A stretch of 64,000 nt of DNA from Belnapia moabensis DSM 16746 (GTDB lineage Bacteria > Pseudomonadota > Alphaproteobacteria > Acetobacterales > Acetobacteraceae). Positions 58,990 to 64,000 of this stretch are shown here, piece after piece. A model generated the notes under the pieces. That model ran no database searches. It worked only from the letters and a program-made list of their open reading frames with translations, and was not told where the DNA came from. Within the stretch, counting starts at the first letter, position 1, and every line of letters begins with the position of its first letter. The position numbers were made by a program, and so were the translations under genes. Location: positions 1 through 64,000 of the forward strand of contig NZ_JQKB01000004.1 of the NCBI RefSeq assembly GCF_000745835.1, in the 5' to 3' direction.

Positions 58990-60017
58990 TACCGCCGGCT
59001 GAGGTCGACGAGGCCGGCGAAGCCTTCCTCGGTACCGAAGGCAAGCATGGAGCCGGCGGCGTTCCAGCCGAGGGCGGAGATGCCGCCGCGGCCGGGCGGG
59101 GCCACCGGCACCACCTTGCCCGAGGCGATCTCGGCGATGAGGACCAACCCGTCGGCGAAGCCGGCCGCCACGACTTCATGCTGGGGATGGCAGGCGACGG
59201 CGCTGCACAGCACGCCATCGCCGCCGGCCAGTTCGGTCGGGGCCTTGCCCATCGGGCCGCCGCCGAAGAAAGGCCAGATGACGACGCTGTCGGCGCCGCT
59301 CGTCGCCAGCCAGCGGCCGCGGGCGGTGAAGCTGAGGAAGCGGGTCTTCGAGGGGTAGCCGGACATCCGCATGTGCTGGCTGTCGGTCAGGCGCCAGCCA
59401 TGCAGCGCATTCTCCTGCATCGCCGTCACGACATGCGAGCCGTCCGGGCTGAAGGCGATGGCGGCGTGGCTGCCTTTCCACTCCAGCACGCGCGGCTTGT
59501 CCTCCTTCGCCGCGACGAACCAGAGGGAGGCGCCGTTGTAGTGGCTGGCGGCGACGCGTTTGCCCTTGGCGTCGAAGGCGATGCCGCCGACGGAGCTCGG
59601 GTGGGCGAGCGTCTTCAGTTTCTCGCCCTTGGCATCGAAGAGATGCAGCTGCTTGCCGACCGAGGCGGCACGGAGGCCGCTTTCATGCGCGGCGACATGC
59701 TCCACCCATTTCATCGCGCCGAGCCTGGCGATCTCCGCCATCGCGCCGGCGGCATCGGTGCGGACCAGCCGGCCGTCGTCGCCGCCCGTAAGGAAGCCGT
59801 CCTTGGCATCCGCCACGAGCGAGAGCACGGCGCCGTCATGCGCCTCCGCCGTCAGCCAGTCGGCGCCGCCGGGCGGGGAGATGCGCAGGGTGCCGTCGCC
59901 GAGGCCGAAGCCGCAGGCGCCGCCGCGGTCGAAGGCGAGGCCTACGACCCAGGCGCCGAGCTCCTGCGACCGGCCGCGGGCCGAGAGCAGGAAGTCGGCG
60001 TCATTGGTCTCGCTCAT
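58989..60017 (-). CDS. WD40-repeat protein coupled to the COG0523 GTPase
   Basis: The 342-aa predicted beta-propeller has about seven blades with recurring GH/WD-like turns ([71 protein letters not shown]). There is no signal peptide, so it is cytoplasmic. Start ATG 60017 overlaps the GTPase stop by 4 nt, so it is translated together with it. COG0523 GTPases in Alphaproteobacteria are, as I recall, often paired with such WD40 proteins, suggesting a scaffold in metal delivery (inference). Confidence 0.75.
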   Translation of the reverse strand: MSETNDADFLLSARGRSQELGAWVVGLAFDRGGACGFGLGDGTLRISPPGGADWLTAEAHDGAVLSLVADAKDGFLTGGDDGRLVRTDAAGAMAEIARLGAMKWVEHVAAHESGLRAASVGKQLHLFDAKGEKLKTLAHPSSVGGIAFDAKGKRVAASHYNGASLWFVAAKEDKPRVLEWKGSHAAIAFSPDGSHVVTAMQENALHGWRLTDSQHMRMSGYPSKTRFLSFTARGRWLATSGADSVVIWPFFGGGPMGKAPTELAGGDGVLCSAVACHPQHEVVAAGFADGLVLIAEIASGKVVPVAPPGRGGISALGWNAAGSMLAFGTEEGFAGLVDLSRR

Positions 60018-61030
60018 ACCGGGCTCCAGCGGGCGACCTCGGCCTCGACCTTCGCGCCATCCTCGACCTGGCAAGCTTCGAAGCCGCGGCGGAGCACCGG
60101 GCGGCTCAGGTCGCGGCCGATGAAGACGATCTTGGAGCGGCGCGGGTCGCCCTCCTTCACCTGGCCGATATAGTCGCCGTCGGCGATCATGTGCACGGCC
60201 TGGAAGGCGAAGCGGCGATCCTCGCCGGCATAGTAGAGGATGCCCTTGGTGCGCAGCAGGTCCTGGCCCTTCTGGGCGAGGAGCTGGGTGATCCAGGCGT
60301 TGAAGCGCTCCGGGTCGATCGGCCGGGATACCTCGAAAGAGACGGAGTTCACCGCCGAGTCATGCTCGTGCTCGTCCTCGCCCGAGAGGAATTCCGGCTC
60401 GCGCTCCAGGATGCGGGCGAGGTTGAAGGCGTCGCGCCCGATCACGCTGTCGATCGGCACGTCGGACTTGGTGCTGCGGCGGATCTCGGCATAGGGGTTG
60501 ATGGCGCGGATGCGACGCTCGACCTCGGCGGCCTCGGCCTCGCTCACCAGGTCCATCTTGTTGAGAACGACGATGTCGGCGAAGGCAATCTGCTCCGCCG
60601 CCTCGTGGCTGTCCTCCAGCCGGGCGGGCAGGTGCTTGGCGTCGACGACGGTGACGATGGCGTCGAGCCGGGTCGCGCGCTTCACGTCCTCATCGGCGAA
60701 GAAGGTCTGGGCGACGGGGGCCGGGTTGGCGAGGCCGGTGGTCTCGACGATGATGCCGTCGAACTTGCCGCGGCGCTTCATCAGCCCGTTGATGATGCGG
60801 ATCAGGTCGCCGCGGACGGTGCAGCAGATGCAGCCGTTGTTCATCTCGAACACTTCCTCGTCGGTATCGACGACGAGGTCGTTGTCCACGCCGAGCTCGC
60901 CGAACTCGTTGATGACCACGGCGAATTTCCGGCCATGGTTCTCGCTGAGGATGCGGTTCAGCAGGGTGGTCTTGCCGGCGCCGAGATAGCCGGTCAGCAC
61001 GGTGACGGGGACGGGTGAGGCGTCGCTCAT
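60014..61030 (-). CDS. COG0523 (CobW/ZNG1-type) metallochaperone GTPase
   Basis: The 338-aa G3E GTPase has Walker [13 protein letters not shown], switch [16 protein letters not shown], the metal-binding CxCC motif in [26 protein letters not shown] and the NKMD box ([11 protein letters not shown]). A short His-rich stretch (EDEHEHD) precedes the CobW C-terminal domain. It likely delivers Zn2+ (or cobalt) to client enzymes. Start ATG 61030 gives the conserved N-terminus [18 protein letters not shown] see no Zur-like operator just upstream, so zinc regulation is unproven. Confidence 0.86.
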   Translation of the reverse strand: MSDASPVPVTVLTGYLGAGKTTLLNRILSENHGRKFAVVINEFGELGVDNDLVVDTDEEVFEMNNGCICCTVRGDLIRIINGLMKRRGKFDGIIVETTGLANPAPVAQTFFADEDVKRATRLDAIVTVVDAKHLPARLEDSHEAAEQIAFADIVVLNKMDLVSEAEAAEVERRIRAINPYAEIRRSTKSDVPIDSVIGRDAFNLARILEREPEFLSGEDEHEHDSAVNSVSFEVSRPIDPERFNAWITQLLAQKGQDLLRTKGILYYAGEDRRFAFQAVHMIADGDYIGQVKEGDPRRSKIVFIGRDLSRPVLRRGFEACQVEDGAKVEAEVARWSPV

Positions 61031-61114
61031 GGGAGGCTCCGCGAGAAGGTGAGGGTCTTGGCCGGGGAATATGGGACGGCCAGGGGCGGAGGGCAAAGGG
61101 TGGGCTGGTACGGC

Positions 61115-61882
61115 TCAGCTCCGGCGGAGCGCCATCTTGGCCGCGACGGCGGCGGAGACCAGGGGCTGCAGCAGCACGGGGCGGCGGTCGGGCTCGGCCT
61201 CGACGGCGCGGGCGGCGGCGGCGGCGGCGATGGCGCCGACCGAGGCGAAGATTTCCGCGGCCCGGGCGGCGGCGGCCTGGACATCGGGCAGGGCCGGCAG
61301 GCCCCGGATATCGGCGATGCAGGCGGCGGCCTCGTCGAGCGCGGCCTCGTCGCGGGCGCGGCGGGCCTCGGGGCCGAGTTCCTCCAGCAGGGCGGCGCGG
61401 CGGGCGGCATCCAGCGGCTCGGCCGGGCTATGGGCGACGACGAGGCGGCGGAGGGCGGCCTCCAGCACCTCGGCGGGGACGGGGCGGGAGACCATGGCGT
61501 CGAAGCCGGCTTCGAGGCAGGCGGTCTCCAGCCGCGGCTCGCGCTCGCCGGCGAGGGCGACGACCAGCAGGCGGGAGATGGGCGGGGGCCAGCCGCGCAG
61601 GCGCTTCACCGCCTCGAGGCGGCGGGCGCCGGGGCAGGCGAGGTCCTGCACCATGGCATCGATCGGGATGCGGCTGACGATGCCCATCGCCTCGGCCCAG
61701 TCCGCGGCGAGGAGGCAGCGGTGCCCGGCCTCCTCCAGTCCCTCACGGAGCTGGGCGGTATCGGCCGCCGCAGTGCCGGCGAGCAGGATGGTCAGTGGCC
61801 GGACCCGCGGGTCGCCTGCGCGGGCACGGCCGAAATCGACCAGGACCGCGGCCGAGAGCAGCGGGAAGCCGGGGCCGGCCAT
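61115..61882 (-). CDS. Degenerate receiver-domain protein
   Basis: A 255-aa soluble protein. Residues about 30-150 have a receiver-like alternation (LTILLAGTAAADTAQLREGL, IDAMVQDLACPG, LLVVALAGEREPRLETACLE, AGFDAMVSRPVPAEVLEAAL). The acidic pair near the N-terminus is missing, and Arg (SRPV) replaces the conserved Lys, so phosphorylation is doubtful. The C-terminal about 100 aa are Ala-rich helices, possibly Hpt-like but without a clear His motif. Start ATG 61882 is preferred; the longer frame overlaps the aminotransferase. It starts 4 nt after that gene's stop, so co-transcription is likely. Function unknown. Confidence 0.6.
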   Translation of the reverse strand: MAGPGFPLLSAAVLVDFGRARAGDPRVRPLTILLAGTAAADTAQLREGLEEAGHRCLLAADWAEAMGIVSRIPIDAMVQDLACPGARRLEAVKRLRGWPPPISRLLVVALAGEREPRLETACLEAGFDAMVSRPVPAEVLEAALRRLVVAHSPAEPLDAARRAALLEELGPEARRARDEAALDEAAACIADIRGLPALPDVQAAAARAAEIFASVGAIAAAAAARAVEAEPDRRPVLLQPLVSAAVAAKMALRRS

Positions 61883-61886
61883 GGCG

Positions 61887-63218
61887 CTAGGCGGCCTCGG
61901 CCCTGATCGCCTCGGCCAGGGTGCCGTAGAGGCGGTCGACATGCGGCTTCTCGATGATGAGCGGGGGCGAGAGGGCGACGATGTCGCCGGTGACGCGCAC
62001 CAGCACGCCCGCATCGAAGCAGCGGCGGAAGACGGCGGTGCCGCGGGCGCCGGGCTTGCCAGGGCGCGGCGCCAGCTCGATGCCGGCGATCAGGCCGAAG
62101 TCGCGGATGTCGGTGACGTTCGGCAGGCCCTTCAGGCTATGGGTCGCCTCCTGCCAGAGCGGCTCGATGGCGCGCGCCCGGCCGGGGAGATCCTCGGCGC
62201 GGTGCAGCTCCATCGTGGCGATGGCGGCAGCGGCGGCCAGCGGGTGGCCGGAATAGGTGTAGCCGTGGAAGAGCTCGATCCCGGCCGCGGCGGCGTCCAC
62301 TACCGCGTCATAGATGCCGTTCTTCACCGCGACGGCACCCATCGGCACCGCGGCGTTGGTGAGGCCCTTCGCCATGGTGATGATGTCGGGCGTGACGCCG
62401 AGCCGCTCGCTGCCGAAATTGGTGCCGATGCGACCGAAGCCGGTGATGACCTCGTCGAAGATCAGCAGGATGCCATGCTTGTCGCAGATGGCGCGCAGCC
62501 GCTCGAGATAGCCCTTCGGCGGGACCAGTACGCCGGTGGAGCCGGCGACGGGCTCGACCATGACGGCGGCGATGGTCTCGGCGCCGTGCAGGGCGACCAG
62601 GGCCTCCAGCGCATCGGCCCGCTCCACGCCATGCTCGGGCAGGCCACGGGCGAAGAGGTTGGCCTCGATGCCATGGGTGTGGGGAAGGTGGTCGACATAG
62701 GGCAGCAGGGCGCCGAACTGCTTGCGGTTGCCGCCGATGCCGCCGACCGACATGCCGCCGAAGCCGACGCCATGGTAGCCGCGCTCCCGCCCGATCAGCC
62801 GCACGCGGCTGCTCTCGCCGCGGGCCTTGTGGTAGGCCAGCGCGATCTTGAGGGCGGTATCGGCGCTCTCCGAGCCGCTATTGGTGAAAAAGACGCGGTC
62901 CATGCCGTCCGGCGTCAGCTCGGCGATGCGGGCGGCGGCCTCGAAGGCGATGGGGTGGCCGAGCTGGAAGGTGGGCGCGTAGTCTAGGATGGCGGCCTGC
63001 TGCTGGATCGCCTCCTTGATCTCGCGGCGGCCATGGCCGGCATTGCAGCACCAGAGCCCGGCGGTACCGTCGAGGATCTCCTGCCCGTCGGCCGTCGTGT
63101 AGAACATGCCCTCGGCCCGGGCGAGTAGGCGCGGGTTGGACTTGAAGTAGCGGTTGTCCGAGAAGGGCATCCAATAGGCGTCCAGATTGTTGGGACGCGG
63201 CACGTTGATCTCGTTCAT
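61887..63218 (-). CDS. Class III omega-aminotransferase (beta-alanine:pyruvate type)
   Basis: The 443-aa PLP enzyme has WMPFSDNRYFKSNPRLLARAEG, GLWCCNAGHGRREI and FTNSGSESADTALKIALAYH. YHGVGFGGMSVGGIGGNRKQFG is characteristic of beta-alanine:pyruvate aminotransferases. IFDEVITGFGRIG and ITMAKGLTNAAVPMGAV carry the PLP-binding Asp and Lys. It would transfer the amino group of a terminal omega-amine to pyruvate. The start at 63218 (MNEINVPRPNNLDAYW) is chosen over a codon 6 residues upstream. It is divergent from the DUF29 gene. Confidence 0.88.
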   Translation of the reverse strand: MNEINVPRPNNLDAYWMPFSDNRYFKSNPRLLARAEGMFYTTADGQEILDGTAGLWCCNAGHGRREIKEAIQQQAAILDYAPTFQLGHPIAFEAAARIAELTPDGMDRVFFTNSGSESADTALKIALAYHKARGESSRVRLIGRERGYHGVGFGGMSVGGIGGNRKQFGALLPYVDHLPHTHGIEANLFARGLPEHGVERADALEALVALHGAETIAAVMVEPVAGSTGVLVPPKGYLERLRAICDKHGILLIFDEVITGFGRIGTNFGSERLGVTPDIITMAKGLTNAAVPMGAVAVKNGIYDAVVDAAAAGIELFHGYTYSGHPLAAAAAIATMELHRAEDLPGRARAIEPLWQEATHSLKGLPNVTDIRDFGLIAGIELAPRPGKPGARGTAVFRRCFDAGVLVRVTGDIVALSPPLIIEKPHVDRLYGTLAEAIRAEAA

Positions 63219-63277
63219 CGGGCGGGCTCCGGGCACGGCTCTCCTATGCTAGGCTCGGGGCGAGAGGAGCGGAAGCC

Positions 63278-63757
63278 ATGGATGGCAGCCTGCACGACCG
63301 GGATTTCTTCACCTGGACCCAGGAACAGGCGGCGGCGTTGCGCCGGCTGGCGGCGGCGCGGCCGAACCTGCTGGAAGGGCTCGACCTGCCCAACCTGATC
63401 GAGGAGGTGGAGGATTTGGGCAGCGAGCAGGTCGACAAGGTGCGGAGCCACCTGCATCAGATGCTGAAGCATCTTCTGCTGGTGGCGGCGATGCCGGATG
63501 ACCTGGCGGTGCGGCACTGGAGGGGCGAGATCGTCACCTTCCGGCGCGGCGCCATCCGCCCCTACCGGCCCTCGATGCGGCGGCTGGTGGCGCCGGAGCT
63601 GAAGGGCGAATGGCAGGCAGCCCACGCCGCCGCCGCCGAGAAGCTCGGCCATCCGCTGCCTGGCCTGCCGGAGGCCTGCCCCTTTACCCTCGACGAATTG
63701 CTGGACGAGGCGCTGCCCATCGACGTGCTCCTCGCCCGCCTGACCGCGAAGGACTGA
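63278..63757 (+). CDS. DUF29-domain protein
   Basis: The 159-aa predicted helical protein matches DUF29: DFFTWTQEQAAALRR, NLIEEVEDLGSEQVDKVRSHLHQMLKHLLL, with a basic patch (RRGAIRPYRPSMRR) after it. The C-terminus is PLPIDVLLA-like (DEALPIDVLLARLT). The function of DUF29 is unknown; it is frequent and multi-copy in cyanobacteria and alphaproteobacteria. ATG 63278 follows GAGAGGAG. It lies 4 nt from the next gene. Confidence 0.8.
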   Translation: MDGSLHDRDFFTWTQEQAAALRRLAAARPNLLEGLDLPNLIEEVEDLGSEQVDKVRSHLHQMLKHLLLVAAMPDDLAVRHWRGEIVTFRRGAIRPYRPSMRRLVAPELKGEWQAAHAAAAEKLGHPLPGLPEACPFTLDELLDEALPIDVLLARLTAKD

Positions 63758-63761
63758 CCCA

Positions 63762-64000
63762 TGCCCGAAGGCCGCCTCGTCATCGGCAGCAAGCGCTATT
63801 CCTCCTGGAGCCTGCGCGGCTGGCTTGCCGTGCAGCTCGCCGGGCTGGATGTGGAGGAGGTGTTGATCGCCCTCGAGGCGGCGCCCTCGGCCGCGATCCA
63901 GGCGGCGACGCCGACCGGCCTCGTGCCCTATCTGGAGCATCGCGGGGCGAAGGTCTGGGAAAGCATCGCCATCGCCGAATACTGCGCCGAGCAGGCGCCG
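63762..64000 (+). CDS. Glutathione S-transferase, N-terminal part (3' end outside window)
   Basis: 79 codons are visible to the right edge. MPEGRLVIGSKRYSSWSLRGWLAVQLAGL is the thioredoxin-fold start with the SSWS catalytic-site region of GST. ATPTGLVPYLEHRG includes the cis-Pro glutathione-binding loop, and VWESIAIAEYCAEQAP carries the conserved E-S pair. It likely conjugates or reduces substrates with glutathione in the cytoplasm. The C-terminal helical domain is off the edge. Confidence 0.82.

Noticed and set aside
61031-61114. Zur box for the COG0523 GTPase
   Set aside because: No AT-rich GTTAT-type palindrome is present in the 84 nt upstream.

Overview
The window is GC-rich (about 70% by eye) and densely packed, with many 1-4 nt gene overlaps and frequent GTG/TTG starts. 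It most resembles an alphaproteobacterium of the Acetobacteraceae (Roseomonas-like). Support comes from a GTTC-N7-GTTC LexA box beside imuA, a TarD-type tartrate dehydratase, Bug/TRAP receptors and many CoA- and amino-acid-catabolic genes. Genus assignment is inference. I saw no rRNA, tRNA or CRISPR array.

Layout. 1-1.4 kb: the 3' end of an IS transposase abuts the C-terminus of imuA, which lies behind a small SOS-controlled gene. 1.4-2.2 kb: no confident gene. 2.2-3.2 kb: two tandem paralogous lipoproteins. 3.2-7.3 kb (minus): an isolated phage-tail cassette with a 987-aa beta-helix/YadA-like tail spike. 7.5-11.3 kb: a putrescine/spermidine-type ABC transporter (potFGHI order). 11.3-14.8 kb: two tandem class I aminotransferases and a double-GNAT protein, preceded by a G14 tract. 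15.1-17.0 kb: a partner-switching signalling module (FHA-SpoIIE phosphatase, STAS, anti-sigma-type kinase). 17.0-19.7 kb (minus): lipid kinase, metallophosphoesterase, haloacetate-dehalogenase-like hydrolase. 19.8-24.9 kb: carboxymuconolactone-decarboxylase-like protein, beta-hydroxyacid dehydrogenase, AHL-lactonase-like protein, a lone form II CoxL-like molybdoenzyme subunit, and a REC-only regulator. 25-26.9 kb (minus): AtzG, AtzE and a cupin.

27.0-45.9 kb is the centrepiece: eight tightly packed genes for alpha-glucan and trehalose metabolism (glgE, treS-mak fusion, glgB, glgX, treZ, malQ, treY, otsA). Together they would interconvert maltose 1-phosphate, branched glucan, malto-oligosaccharides and trehalose. 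TreY/TreZ make trehalose from glucan, TreS isomerises maltose and trehalose, Mak phosphorylates maltose, GlgE polymerises maltose 1-phosphate, and GlgB/GlgX/MalQ remodel chains. OtsA makes trehalose 6-phosphate, but otsB is not in the window. GlgE carries a large degenerate amylase-like N-terminal domain.

46-50.6 kb: a complete DctPQM TRAP transporter followed by a dihydropyrimidinase/hydantoinase and a small conserved partner. 50.6-54.3 kb: AlkA-like glycosylase, OmpR/EnvZ-type two-component pair, and an XRE regulator preceded by paired 20-bp repeats. 54.3-59 kb: orphan Bug receptor, Gly/Pro-rich exported protein, enoyl-CoA hydratase, CaiB/BaiF CoA-transferase, and D-tartrate dehydratase. 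59-64 kb: WD40 protein coupled to a COG0523 (CobW/zinc chaperone type) GTPase, a degenerate receiver protein, an omega-aminotransferase, a DUF29 protein, and the start of a glutathione S-transferase.
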